DNA of 64,000 nucleotides from Anodontia alba (Eukaryota; Mollusca; Bivalvia; Lucinida; Lucinidae), in assembly GCA_964016985.1 (NCBI GenBank), contig OZ024836.1, positions 36,636,152 to 36,700,151 of the forward strand, read 5' to 3'. The position numbers and the translations under genes were made by a program. Below are positions 39,335 to 49,739 of this stretch, piece after piece. The notes below the pieces were generated by a model. It saw nothing but the letters and a program-made list of their open reading frames with translations. It ran no database searches and was not told the origin of the DNA. The stretch's first letter is position 1. Every line of letters begins with the position of its first letter.

Positions 39335-39874
39335 AAAGACGTATAAAATTACAAGATTCGCAACTAAACGAAATCCCGCAATATCTCGTGCGTCCCTGTG
39401 TTAAGAGTCCCACGGTCGCGAGAGCCGCGCGAGACTTTCGTTACCAAGACAACACAGGTACGCTATCGCCGGTATCACTCGAAAGAGCGAACAACCACGA
39501 CCGTAATTCTTGATTGTTTTCTCTCACAGCATTAATAAATATTACCTTTTTTTCTTGATTGTTTTCTCTCACAGCATAAATAAACATTATCTTTCTTTTT
39601 TTTTTTTTTTTACAAGGCGTCATTCATATTATTTAATTGATAAAAAGGAGAAATGAATTTGTAAAAGTCGGCGATTTTCAAGAGGCGAAAGACATCGAAG
39701 ATTCACAGCTGCCGGTAAAAATCTGTCAGGTGTTTTCATTTCGATTATTTTCTGTCCCGATCAGCATCAGAATCTCAATGATACTTGATTTGTTTTTTAA
39801 TTTATTCATTCGGGGTTTTACGTTTCTTTCAAGATTATTTCACTTATATCGAGGCGACCGTTAATCAGATGCGG

Positions 39875-40520
39875 GCCTGACAGTGTTTTTGGAGTTACAA
39901 AACTGGCAATGCCCTACAACTGTGTTCCATAACAAATAATGGGTAGGGTGAATGAAATAAACATTTTCACCTGTTCTATGATGATTTAAGACCTGAAATG
40001 CTGGCTAACACAGGATAAGATATAATTTTAACTAATAATAATAATATCTGACATAAAAATCAGAAAACTGAAAAGTTTTATGTGTTACAAAATGGGCAAT
40101 GCCCCGTCAACTATTCCATAACAAACAATGGGAGGGCGTTTGGAATAAACATATAAACTCATAAATATTACATATTTTAGGATGATACAGGGCTTGAAAT
40201 GCAGGCCAACACAGGTTCAGGTATAACTGTAACTAACAGTAATAATATCTGACAGAAAATTTAGAAAACTGAAATGTTTTTTGCGTTACAAAATAAATGG
40301 GTAATGCCTTGGCAACAACCAGTGGTTCCAGTGCATATAACGGGTGGGGTTATATGAAATACAACACACGTTTAATGCATGGTTTGGCCGATTTAGCCCT
40401 TTAAAATGCTGGCCATCACAGGATCAGATATAATTTTAACTAAAAATTATATTGTCAGACAGAAAACGCAGAAAACTGAAATGTTTTTCGTGCTACAAAA
40501 GGGCAATGATTTGGAAAACT
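39875..40520. repeat. Tandem array of about 200-bp units, four copies
   Basis: Each unit contains AACTGAAATGTTTTT, GTTACAAAA..GGGCAATGCC and GGCTAACACAGGATAAGATA-type blocks. Seen at about 39884, 40068, 40270 and 40475. Confidence 0.8.
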
Positions 40521-40895
40521 CGCATCAGTCTTTCATCACTCAATGTGTACAGCACTGTTCAACGACGGTCTTCTTTCTCAGTTGGTTCGGCAGATGTGCA
40601 AAAATAACTGGGTAGTTAGTAAACGAGACATTCAAGGACCTATTTCGTTCCCTTAAATTCGCTACATAAAGTAAGGAGTTATATAAAACTTACTTGAAAT
40701 CTGCTAAAAATTCATGCTCCAGTCTACATGATGAAACCCGTTTTTGTTGGTAAAACGATGTTGTTTTGACTAATTCATGACATAAACGGACACAGTTGAT
40801 TAAATAAAATCTATTGAAGGCAACAGTTTTTAACAGTAACGATCATACGATAGTATTTCATCAACAAATATTTCTTGGCGAAGAAAAAAAACAAG

Positions 40896-41054
40896 ATGGC
40901 GGCAAGTGACGCTATCGGTTCTCGAACGTCTCTCGCGGTTTCTCGGGGTATCACGAGGTGTGTTGGTTCTTTCTATTACGCGGAGAACAAGTTGCAAATC
41001 CTTGTATTATTTACGTCCTTGATTAACCCATGCTTATATACCCTATCCTATTGA
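40896..41054 (+). CDS. Possible first exon with TISU-type start (unknown product)
   Basis: ACAAGATGGCGGCAAG matches the TISU consensus SAASATGGCGGC, a start context with YY1-like sequence found in housekeeping genes with short 5' UTRs. The frame starts MAASDAIGSRTSLAVSRGIT and closes after 52 codons. A donor-like GAGGTGTGT after codon 20 would make it exon 1 of a spliced gene. CpG-rich flanks are in keeping. No downstream exon is recognised, so this is a hint only. Confidence 0.3.
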   Translation: MAASDAIGSRTSLAVSRGITRCVGSFYYAENKLQILVLFTSLINPCLYTLSY

Positions 41055-41057
41055 AAT

Positions 41058-41170
41058 TGGGCCGAAACGACTCGGGGCCGAAACGACCCACCTACAAGGC
41101 CGAATTCCCACCCGCAAAATTGTCCGAAACGACCCAGGCCGAAACGACCCAGGGCCGAAACGACCCGGAA
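41058..41170. repeat. GGCCGAAACGACCC short tandem motifs
   Basis: At least five imperfect copies of GGGCCGAAACGACCC in direct orientation. Confidence 0.85.
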
Positions 41171-41215
41171 CCCTCGAGGATACATTTTCAATTGACATGG
41201 TCCATTAACCCTTAA

Positions 41216-41440
41216 CCCATTGTAGACTGAATGAACTCACCCACTTTATATATTAGAAGATTCTAATTTCGATTTTAGGTATGTCAGGCTATGTGAGTTA
41301 GATATTTTGAGAGAAAAATGGTTGAACTATTTGAAAACAGTGGAGACCTTGATCAGACGTTGCAGAATATTCTGCGGCGTCTGATCTGGGTCTGCACTGT
41401 TTGCCAATTACCCTTTTAGGGGTTTTCAGACTACAATGGG
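41216..41440. mobile_element. TTAA-type fold-back MITE (CCATTGTAGACTGAA family)
   Basis: TTAA-CCCATTGTAGACTGAATG start and TTTCAGACTACAATGGG end. Core AAACAGTGGAGACCTTGATC is mirrored by CTGATCTGGGTCTGCACTGT around GCAGAATATTCTGC. Confidence 0.82.
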
Positions 41441-41808
41441 TTCAAGTGTTAACCACAACTACAGCAGACGATATTATTTATTTATTTAGAGCGAACACTG
41501 CTTGGCATTTCATGTGAATCAGCAGACGATTTCACACGGAAAACGCCAAGTCTTATTTTCCCCAAAAACTAATAACTAAAATATAGAATGTCTACTGCTA
41601 CAATATTGCTAACAATTTTAAAGTTTAAGAAGAATCACTAAACACAGAAAGTAATGATATTTTTGTTCACATTTTAATAGTTTCTATAGTTTTACATCCA
41701 ATGTAAGATATTATGACAGATATAAACAAACGCACACCTTCCAAAGTTTTTCGGACCAAATTAATTGAGGGAAATGGACAGACAAGTACGCATACATAAT
41801 GGATATAC

Positions 41809-42062
41809 CATTACGAAAACACGCCTATTCAAATATATAGACAAATTGAAAATTTTCAGATAAAAAAACTCTCACGGATATTTTTCATATTTCTGCTCAA
41901 AACATAGATTGTGGGCACTCCTTAGGCGGTTCTAACGAGTACCACAATCTATGTCTTTGAGCAGAAATAAGAAAAATAATGTATACCCCTGTAAACCCCA
42001 GTTTTACTATATAAAAGTGGGGTTTAAGGGGGTCAAAATTACATAGGCATGTTTTCGTGATG
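41809..42062. mobile_element. FB-3 fold-back MITE with intact ends
   Basis: Ends CCATTACGAAAACACGCCTA and ATAGGCATGTTTTCGTGATG are inverted over 20 bp. Inside are GAAAATTTTCAGATAAAAA, TTTCTGCTCAAAACATAGAT and its mirror, and the AACCCCAGTTTTACTATATA arm. Confidence 0.85.
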
Positions 42063-42099
42063 CTAGGGAGGCAACTCTTTTCAAAATTGCTTTGACTGT

Positions 42100-42200
42100 A
42101 TCTGCAAATGTTTACTCTAGAAGAAGAGAATTTTGCTTCCAAGGGGAGAAAATTATTTTTTTTTAGAGTAGACCTCTTTTCAGAAGGGAATTTTTGCAGG
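42100..42200. mobile_element. FB-6 fragment (GAATTTGCTTCC hairpin)
   Basis: AGAAGAGAATTTTGCTTCCA and AGAGTAGACCTCTTTTCAGA match the family seen at 53165 and 54370. Confidence 0.5.
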
Positions 42201-42314
42201 AAAACTATCAGGAAGTTACAAAAATACGTCTCCTTGGTACGAGTAAACCAAGTGTATCCATTTACCTTAAAGTATTGCAACGTATTGTATTGGTACCTCA
42301 CCCATGGCAATTAA

Positions 42315-42512
42315 CCCTTGTCCCGCTGAATAAATTAAGATGCCACGCCCACTTCTAATTTTCAGCCAATCAGATTAATTGATCCAGGTTGTTGATACAA
42401 ATTCATATACTTTATGACAAACAGTGCAGATCCAAATCAGTTCAGAAGCCAACTGATCTGGATGTACACTGTTTGCAAAGGCAGGGTATATCCGGGTTCA
42501 GCAGGACAAGGA
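42315..42512. mobile_element. TTAA-type piggyBac-like MITE
   Basis: TTAA on both sides (42311-42314, 42513-42516); ends CCCTTGTCCCGCTGAATAAA and GGTTCAGCAGGACAAGGA. Core ACAGTGCAGATCCAAATCAG mirrors CTGATCTGGATGTACACTGT. Confidence 0.85.
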
Positions 42513-42589
42513 TTAAATCATATAAACTTTCCCGTATATTTAACTTTGGAAGGAGCATTGTAAGACATGTAAACTGAATGTAGGACTTG

Positions 42590-42685
42590 CCCAGTGAACG
42601 CAAAACGTTGTGACAAAGTCGCTTCGACTTCGTCGCGACGTCATGACGTCATAGCGATGTCGCCCCGACGTTTGTGTTAGCTGGG
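42590..42685. mobile_element. CCCAG-ended palindromic MITE with CRE-like centre
   Basis: Ends CCCAGTGAACGCAAAACGT and ACGTTTGTGTTAGCTGGG. Inner GTCGC/GCGAC arms and a TGACGTCATGACGTCA stretch containing two overlapping TGACGTCA palindromes. Confidence 0.75.
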
Positions 42686-43141
42686 TGTCTACTGTTGTGA
42701 GCCAACTGAAACGCGATCAATCATGCTTCGTGCTTTAAATTACGAATGCAAAATTACTTAGATATCCTCGCTTGTATTTCGGGCCAATTCCCTGGAACCA
42801 AGTTCACATAATTTACATGTTAATACCCAGTGATCTAAGCGTGATCTTCGACGCGCCTGACTCTTGGGTTTTCGAGGATGGCTTTTGACATCCTTTATTA
42901 GCAATAATGTCATTTTATGGTTACTGCGCTGAATCGTTGTCATTATTTTACTGTAAAAAAGGACCCTTTGGTGTCAGCTGATATGGAAGGATAACAAGGA
43001 CAGTCCGCTGTTTATTTTCCGTAAGCTAATGGTGTGCAAGCGCTGCACGCGCCGCTCCAAATGCACATCTTCATTCTCGTCATGCAGCTGTGTGGACATT
43101 TACATTCTGAAAAATAAGTAAAATGTTCACATAATTTCGCG

Positions 43142-43262
43142 TTTATGACGTCCCATCAATACATATCATTCATTTCGGGGCGACGATAAGGCGACAAGTA
43201 CGCTGAAGACCAAGCTTTTTTGTGAAAGCTAATACTTGGTTATACATAATGTTGAGCAGTTC

Positions 43263-43357
<95 letters not shown>

Positions 43358-43476
43358 ATGATGTCCCATCAATAACATATCATTCATTTCGGGGAGACAA
43401 TAAGGTGACAAGTACGCTGAAGACCAAGCTTTTTTGTGAAAGCTAATACTTGGTTATACATAATGTTGAGCAGTTC

Positions 43477-43573
<97 letters not shown>
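43142..43573. repeat. Tandem duplication of a (GT)n-containing unit
   Basis: A roughly 210-bp unit (ATGACGTCCCATCAATACAT..GAAGACCAAGCTTTTTTGTG..TTATACATAATGTTGAGCAG, then a GT tract) occurs twice. The GT runs (43265-43355, 43479-43573) differ in length. The DNA between them is over 95% identical by eye. Confidence 0.92.
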
Positions 43574-43575
<2 letters not shown>

Positions 43576-43601
43576 AGAAAGTTAATACTTTGTATTAATA
43601 T

Positions 43602-43710
43602 CCCAGCTAGCATTCTTTATAAATTTATAACGGACCGTTATCGGCACGCGTCAGCTACCCTGACGGGCCGAAAACGGCCCGCTATAGATTTATGTAGAAT
43701 GCTTACTGGG
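43602..43710. mobile_element. CCCAG-ended palindromic MITE with AT target duplication
   Basis: Flanked by AT. Ends CCCAGCTAGCATTCTTTATA and TATGTAGAATGCTTACTGGG. Inner arms GGACCGTTATCGGC / GGCCGAAAACGGCCC around GTCAGCTACCCTGAC. Another copy, nearly perfect, lies at 62600. Confidence 0.85.
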
Positions 43711-43944
43711 ATAATGTTGGGCATTCCATGGAGAATGGCATTGGACTATTCAATGACATTTCATAAAGTGCTTTCGGAGCACTGACAAATTCTAAGATTG
43801 ACTACGCCCATGGGCGTAGACAGTAACATTATAAAGATCTGTGCAAGGGAGAGCAAGAAAATCCCAAACAAGACAAATAAATGAGATAGATACATGTATT
43901 TTATTAATGCAACATGCCAATTTGGCTTATGAGCATATACAATC

Positions 43945-44480
43945 GCACTTCAATGGCTAGAGCACAAGAGCTTGAAATTCGGTCAGAAATGCATGTTAAA
44001 ATGGCCCAAATCGACTATCCTATAAGGCGAGCCGAAGGCAAAGCGACTATCCTATAAGGCGAGTCGAAGGCGAAGCCTGCGGCTCGCCTTATAGGATAGT
44101 CGATTTGGGCCATTTTAACATGCATTTCTGACCGAATGTTAAGCTCCTGAGGGCTAGAGCGTCTTTGGGACCATGGAAATTTATTCGAGATATAGGTAGT
44201 TCGAGCCATTGAGGGTTAATCATGGCGCAAGGTCCGGAAGCAAATAGCGATAATTTTGGGAAATCTTTTCGATTTTCTTCACAATAATTGTAGAGTGTAC
44301 TCATTAGAATCGCCTCGGTGAGGCGAAGCTAATGAATATACATAACGTACAATTTCATTATAAAATAAGGAAATTTCCCTAAATATTTGTTTTCTTGAGC
44401 TATCGGAAGATTTCATAGGGACTCAGAAACGAATTCGAATTAGCCATGGTAAACGAGCAATCAGTGTTCGAGCTTACCTA
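43945..44480. mobile_element. FB-5 element, rearranged, containing a 57-bp-stem hairpin
   Basis: Matches FB-5 in inverted order (GTTCGAGCCATTGAGGGTTA, then AGCTATCGGAAGATTTCATA.., GGACTCAGAAACGAATTCGA). A nested palindrome (43978-44137) pairs ATTCGGTCAGAAATGCATGT..ATCGACTATCCTATAAGGCG with its exact mirror. Confidence 0.75.
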
Positions 44481-44844
44481 ATTGCTAGTTTCAGGCCACA
44501 GACATAGACTCATTAAAAGTAATTTGGTAATAAACTAACGTGTTTTAGGGGATGGGGTGTTGTTTTTTTATCGAAGCAGACTGCGAGGTGGATTGTGACC
44601 TTTTCTGAACTTCTTCAGTATTCTTTTTGTTTCTATAAATTAAAGTATTTCGTTCAAACTCTAAATTCAGTGATTTATTCAACATGCCTTTTAACTCTTA
44701 AAGCACGATTCAGAATTGTAGAAGACTACATTGTTTGAATTGTCGGAAGGTTACATCTCAGAGGCTTACAGAGGTACGAGTATTATGATGCAAACGGAAC
44801 TCTTAAAAATAAAATAACTATACCTAATACTAATAACTATATAT

Positions 44845-45520
44845 AAGTATTTTTACCCTAACCTTTTTATGATTTCCAAATTTCGTAAAAAAAAAAAGTA
44901 TTTTATAACCGTATCTTTTAGTATGATTCCAAATTTCATAAAAAGTAAATTTTAACAATACCTTTTTTGGTTTGCAAAATTCGTAAAAAGTATTTTTTGT
45001 ATTTCCAAATTTTGTAAAAAAAAAAAAAAAAAAAAAAGAAGAAGTATTTTTAACCGTACCTTTTATTATGTTTTCCGAATGTCGTAAAGAAAAAAAAAAG
45101 TATGATTCCAAATTTCATAAAAAGTAAATTTTAACCATACCATTTTTGGTTTGCAAATTTCGTAAAAAGTATTTTTTTTATTTCCAAATTTTGTAAAAAA
45201 AAAAAAAAAAAAAAAAAAAGCTATCTTTTAACCGTACTTTTTATTATATTTCCAGATTTTGTAAAAAAAAAAAAAAAAAGAAAAAAGTATTTTTAACCGT
45301 ACCATTTATCATAATTTCCAAGTCTTGCAAAAGGTATTTATTTAACCGCACTGTTTATGATTTCCCAATTTCGTAAAAGTATTTTTAACCGTACATTTAA
45401 TGAGTTCCAAATTTCGTAAAAAAATAAAAAAAAATAAAAATAATAATAATAATAATAAAAACTTTTATGAATTTCGTTAAAAATAATTCTAACCGTACCT
45501 TTTATGATTTCCAAATTTCG
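44845..45520. repeat. Minisatellite derived from an exon-intron junction
   Basis: About a dozen degenerate 45-60-bp units, minus strand TTTACGAAATTTGGAAATCA..TAAAAGGTACGGTTAAAAAT, separated by A tracts. The consensus is the 3' end of the exon at 45499-45628 plus its splice donor. Confidence 0.8.
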
Positions 45521-45628
45521 CAGAAAGTGTTTTCTAAGAGTTGCTACGTCGTCTGCCTTTCTAGCTGCCACAACACTACATACGACGAAGATCAGGGCGA
45601 ACCTTAGCATGCACATTTTGAAACCCAT
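45499..45628 (-). CDS. Candidate first exon of a secreted protein (unknown)
   Basis: ATG at 45628 opens MGFKMCMLRFALIFVVCSVV then AARKADDVATLRKHFLRNLE, a good signal peptide: basic start, hydrophobic core and small residues at the cleavage site (VVAA). After 43 codons comes AAAAGGTACGG, a usable donor. The frame beyond it enters the minisatellite. A TATA-like ATAAATAT lies about 90 bp upstream of the ATG. I do not recognise the family and found no second exon. It could also be a decayed copy. Confidence 0.4.
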
Positions 45629-45931
45629 CTTTTTCTTATTGCGTTGCTGTTTTTTGTTTGTTTGTTTTTTTTTTATCTCTTTCTCTCTCTTTATTGCTGT
45701 TCAGAAGTAATGTTCCATATTTATTCCATTCTTCATCCAATCAAATGTCGTTTGCATCGCTTCTTGCACCCAGGTCAAATATCAAAAGTAACGTCATGAA
45801 ATAGGCCACGTACGTAATGTGCAAACGAGTCGCGTCATGGGAAAAAAGTCGTTATATCATAATAATTATGCAAACAGCTTACACCCGGATCAACTATAAA
45901 AAAATATATCATCATAAAACTGGGCTGTGTA

Positions 45932-46292
45932 CAGTCGAACCTCAATAACTCGAACCCGAATGGATCGTTTGCCATGGCTCATTCGAACTTGTTTTTGAGT
46001 CCCTACAAAATTCTTCCGATAGCTAAAAAAAAAAAAAAATATTTAAGGATTGTTTCTTATTTTATCACGAAATTATATGCTGTATGTACACATTAGAATC
46101 GCCTCACCGAGGCGATTCTAATGAGTACACAGAGCATACCATTATTGTATAGAAGATCGAAAAGACTTCCCTAAATTATCATCATTTACTTCCGGACCTG
46201 GCACCATGATTAACCCTCAGTGCCTCGAACTACCCATGTTTCGAACAATTTTCCATGGTCCAAAAGATGTTCGAGCCATTGAGGTTCGACTG
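45932..46292. mobile_element. FB-5 fold-back MITE, intact, TA duplication
   Basis: Ends CAGTCGAACCTCAATAACTC and AGCCATTGAGGTTCGACTG flanked by TA, the Tc1/mariner-type target. Inside, the hairpin TACACATTAGAATCGCCTC / GAGGCGATTCTAATGAGTAC is flanked by TCTTATTTTATCACGAAATT, i.e. the FB-1 layout with changed bases. Confidence 0.88.
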
Positions 46293-46316
46293 TAATTTGA
46301 AATAGAGCCGCGTCAC

Positions 46317-46513
46317 ATAGCTACAGATAAGAGGGGGTACTCACATAATATTTTTCTTATTTCTCCACGAAAACATATGTTGTGGTAATTAGAAGCGCCT
46401 CGCCGAGGCGCTTCTAATGAGTACCCACAACATATGTTTTCGTGGAGAAATAAGAAAGATATCAGCATTTTTTAGATGAAAAAAGCGCCTTATCTGTTGC
46501 TATGGCGTCTTGG
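46317..46513. mobile_element. FB-1 MITE, best-preserved copy
   Basis: Ends CATAGCTACAGATAAG and CTTATCTGTTGCTATGG. The stem ATTTCTCCACGAAAACATAT..GTTGTGG..ATTAGAAGCGCCTC is mirrored without mismatch except for one arm deletion (GTACTC). Confidence 0.88.
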
Positions 46514-46868
46514 AAAAAGGGTCCTTACATCACATGCGAACAGCAAAGAATCCGCGCAGTATCGCTCACGTATGAGGTAGGCCAAGGGAAATTTCAGCCA
46601 AAAAGTTAGACATGTGGCCTCGCAAAGGGACCGGGCATGCGCACTGGGAGATTGATTTCACAGAAAGTCCGAAATGCCCTTTTCTCGCGGCACAGCTAAA
46701 AACGTATTTGAATAAGCAAAATTTACGTATGTCAGTACCAAACTGTGAACAAGAAGAATCGTCAAATGTTAATTTGAATCTAGAAGATTTTGAAACTTGA
46801 ATTGTATATGCTATCGATAGACTATGCATGTGCACAATCTGGGTTGTATGTACTTGTACCAAAATGTA
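46514..46868. other. Repeat-derived block with a short plus-strand frame
   Basis: 46575-46640 matches (inverted) 58985-59045. The plus frame 46612-46800 ends PNCEQEESSNVNLNLEDFET; no splice acceptor or family match supports it. Confidence 0.35.
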
Positions 46869-46980
46869 CCCATTGAGCACACAACGTTAAAACAACGCTG
46901 TTTCAACGTTTATTCAACGTCGTGGACGTTGAATCAACGTTACAGAAGGTTGTTTCAACGGTGTGTGCCTGCTGCATGGG
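46869..46980. mobile_element. CCCAG-type palindromic MITE (CACACAACGTTGAAACAACG)
   Basis: CCCATTGAGCACACAACGTT and GGTGTGTGCCTGCTGCATGG ends, interior AACGTTTATTCAACGTCGTG..GACGTTGAATCAACGTT. Second copy at 60647. Confidence 0.8.
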
Positions 46981-47590
46981 TATATGTTCTTTAGCATAGG
47001 TTACACAGTGCGTTTTGTTTAACGCGATTTGAAAACTGTTAAAGGTTATTTTAAGAAACGCGAATGTCATCACATGTAAATAAGTTTCTGTAGCAGTGTT
47101 CAGCATGTTGATCTGTGATGTGATTATGAGTTATTCTAATTCTAACCTTATTCGATACCTTGGGAAGGCTGTGTCCTGTGATTGTGTCCTTTCAATCAAT
47201 CAATCATTCAGATTTTTAACGTAGCCGGGCAACTGAGTCATATAGAGGCTACGCCAGATAAATCTGGATTAGTTTCACTGAACTACTGAGTTGGCTTGAA
47301 ACGGTGCCTAGTTATAATTCATAACTAGGTCACCTCGCCCAGACACGGACTGCGTGCATGTCCAGATACCGTGCAGGTGTGTCCAAACCTCGTCCAGTTG
47401 TTGCCTTTCCTGGGTATCTCCTATAGTATTAAGAGCCAGCGCACGAAAAAAACAACAACAAACATACAATAAAACCTGTATGACCAGCAAAGACTCAGGT
47501 AAACCTGTACGTACATCCACCCAATATGGCAAGGGTTCTCGTTTATCTCTATTTTATAGTCTAGAGGCTGTAGAAGACACATGCGTTCAG
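46981..47590. other. No gene recognised
   Basis: Contains a 20-30-bp inverted pair around 47180-47330 (AGGCTACGCCAGATAAATCT..) and a TCACCTCGCCCAGACACGGA segment. Nothing with family resemblance. Confidence 0.45.
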
Positions 47591-47591
47591 C

Positions 47592-47646
47592 GAAGACTCT
47601 GATCAGACTGCGCGGATGCGCAGGCTGATCTGAGTCTTCGCTGGTT
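47592..47646. mobile_element. GATC-core hairpin, short form
   Basis: CGAAGACTCTGATCAGACTG..CGCGGATGCGCAGGCTGATC..TGAGTCTTCG; stem 20 bp. Related to hairpins at 47875, 57430, 59880 and 60110. Confidence 0.75.
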
Positions 47647-47874
47647 GCACAAGTCTTATTATAGGTTTTATCGTGCGCTGGCTTATTTATTACTTTCGTA
47701 TTGGACGTAATTACTGTCGCTTTGCGTTTAGGTTTAATATTTTCAAAATTACTGGAGAAGAATTGTAGTGTTAGAATTAAGTGTTTGAAAAATCAACTGC
47801 CCCCAACCATATGCTTGCTTCAAAAGTGAACACATGTCATTCATATAGGCCGCGCCATGCAAAATTGTGCCTTC

Positions 47875-47948
47875 GGGCATATGCGGACAGCGAAGGCCCA
47901 GATCAGCCTGCGCATTCGCGCAGTCTGATCAGGGCCTTAGCTGTCCGC
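47875..47948. mobile_element. GATC-core hairpin
   Basis: GCATATGCGGACAGCGAAGG..CCCAGATCAGCCTGCGCATT..CGCGCAGTCTGATCAGGGCC..TTAGCTGTCCGC; stem about 30 bp. Confidence 0.8.
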
Positions 47949-48555
47949 AAACAAAGTCATTGGATACTGTAGAATGTTTCACTGGAGAGCCAATACCAGA
48001 ATGACACTTTGGGCATGCGCAGGATGATGTGAATACGCACACTTTAAACATGCTCAAACGCCCATATTTAAGTGGCTCTAGTGTTGTTCGTTCACTGTGG
48101 GGCATTGTGGCTTCTCGCTGCAGGGCATTTTTCGTGTTTTCATGTGTATATGTTAGTATGTCTTATTATTGTGTTTGATGGGTCCTGTCTGGCAATGTAT
48201 AATTACCTTCTTCCCTTCTTGTTTCTAATTTATGTTAACGCCATAGATGCGTTAAATGCATAAATGCAGTGGGTGCAGAAATTTCTTCTGTTTCTGCCCA
48301 GTCATTCACGTTTTGCTTCTCTCTCCTCTGCATGTACCTTTGCTCCTCTATTCATTTAACCCATTTCTCTGGGAGACGACACAAAATAACCCACAGGGGT
48401 TGAAGTATCGTTAAACAAGAAGTCAGTCTCATGCAAGCCAGAAGAGCGGACGAAGTTCCTTTTGGCCGAAGTAAAGTTCAATGTATTATAAATGCTGCAA
48501 AAGACGCAGTCAAAGGGAATTGTTTATAACAGGTGAGAGAGACAGCAGCCTTAAC

Positions 48556-48795
48556 CATTAAATGCCAAGAAAACCTGCATCTGAAAACGTCATCTGTTTA
48601 TGTTGTCTGCTGAATATTCTTGCAAACTTTTCAAACCTATTTTTGCATATAGGCAAACAGTGTGGACTCTGATCAGACTACTCCTCTAGGAGCAGTCTGA
48701 TCTGGTTTCATACTGTTTGCAAAAATGACTTTTAAAATCACAAGCAGATGACAAAGCAGACGACAATTGTTGTGATTGGCAGTTTAAGGGTTTAA
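48556..48795. mobile_element. TTAA-type fold-back MITE (CCCTTAAACTGCCAA family)
   Basis: TTAACCATTAAATGCCAAGA start and GATTGGCAGTTTAAGGGTTT end. The core GGCAAACAGTGTGGACTCTG..ATCAGACTACTCCTCTAGGA is mirrored. Confidence 0.8.
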
Positions 48796-48984
48796 GACGA
48801 AAGTCAAATGAATTAGCAAGGGATAAGCTGTAGGATCTGAGCGAGAAGGGACGGATACCAGAATCGTTTTACATGTATTTGCTGAGAATAATAGGTTAAT
48901 CTATGTATGCCTGGCTTCTCAAGACAGGGACATTGGCAGACAGTATAAACACAGATCAGACGCCACAGGGTCTACACAGTTTGC

Positions 48985-49350
48985 ATTAAAGGTTCCATAT
49001 TCCTCAAAAATAGACATTTTATTATCAAAGAAAGATTTAATAAATTTATATATTGTATTAATACAATCATGAAATGTGTCACCTGACAGCCTGTAAAATT
49101 TTAGCTTGTCTCTCGTTTTTGAATGAAATGATTTTTTATCGTATCTCTGAATTAATGTAGTCAACATTAATTCAGAGATATGATAAAAAATCATTTCATG
49201 TTTGATCCAATTAAAAAACGAGAGACTAACTGGAATTTTCACAGGCTGTCAGATGCTACATTTTATGATCGTATTAATACTATATGTCAATTTATTAAGC
49301 TTTTCTTGGATAAAATGTCTAAGTTTGAGGAATATGGAGCCTTTAAATAC
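48985..49350. repeat. Inverted duplication of a coding-like segment
   Basis: Two arms of about 170-190 bp, roughly 85-90% identical in opposite orientation, separated by a few bases at about 49158. Each outward frame ends in MSxFEEYGxF and contains RLS(G/D)(D/A)TF(H/Y)D(C/R)INTI. The arms therefore encode the same peptide on opposite strands. Source family unknown. Confidence 0.8.
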
Positions 49351-49600
49351 ATGAATTTCAATAAAGCATAGTTATAATAAAAGCTCACCGGATACCCATT
49401 GGAAACGGACCTGACCAAAGAGTTACGGCAGAAGAGCCCACTCGGCATAAATAGGTTAATGATGGTAGCCGTTCGACGTCTTGACATTGATGTCCTGGTA
49501 ACCCTTCTGCACCCCCACCTTTCATCAAGATCGGCAGACTATACTGAATATATGTATATGCAAATGCAGATCAGACAAAATACTATATACACCTCAGTTA

Positions 49601-49697
49601 CAGTTTATATCGAAAAACTAACTCAAGAAAAGAATAGTTCCCTATTCTTGAGTTACAACATGAGCTACCACAGAGTTAGTTTCTCGATATAAACTGG
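49601..49697. repeat. Hairpin (CAGTTTATATCGA)
   Basis: CAGTTTATATCGAAAAACTA mirrors TAGTTTCTCGATATAAACTG; an inner ACTCAAGAA..TTCTTGAGT pair makes a second stem. Confidence 0.8.
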
Positions 49698-49739
49698 TAC
49701 TACGGCATCTGCAAATGATTTGCATTAAATAAACGGAGT

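Noticed and set aside
43450..43785. Cys/Val repeat protein
   Set aside because: Microsatellite translation plus a MITE.
48072..48263. 63-residue hydrophobic plus-strand frame as a membrane protein
   Set aside because: No splice sites, no family match and no codon-level evidence; sequence looks like repeat-derived DNA.
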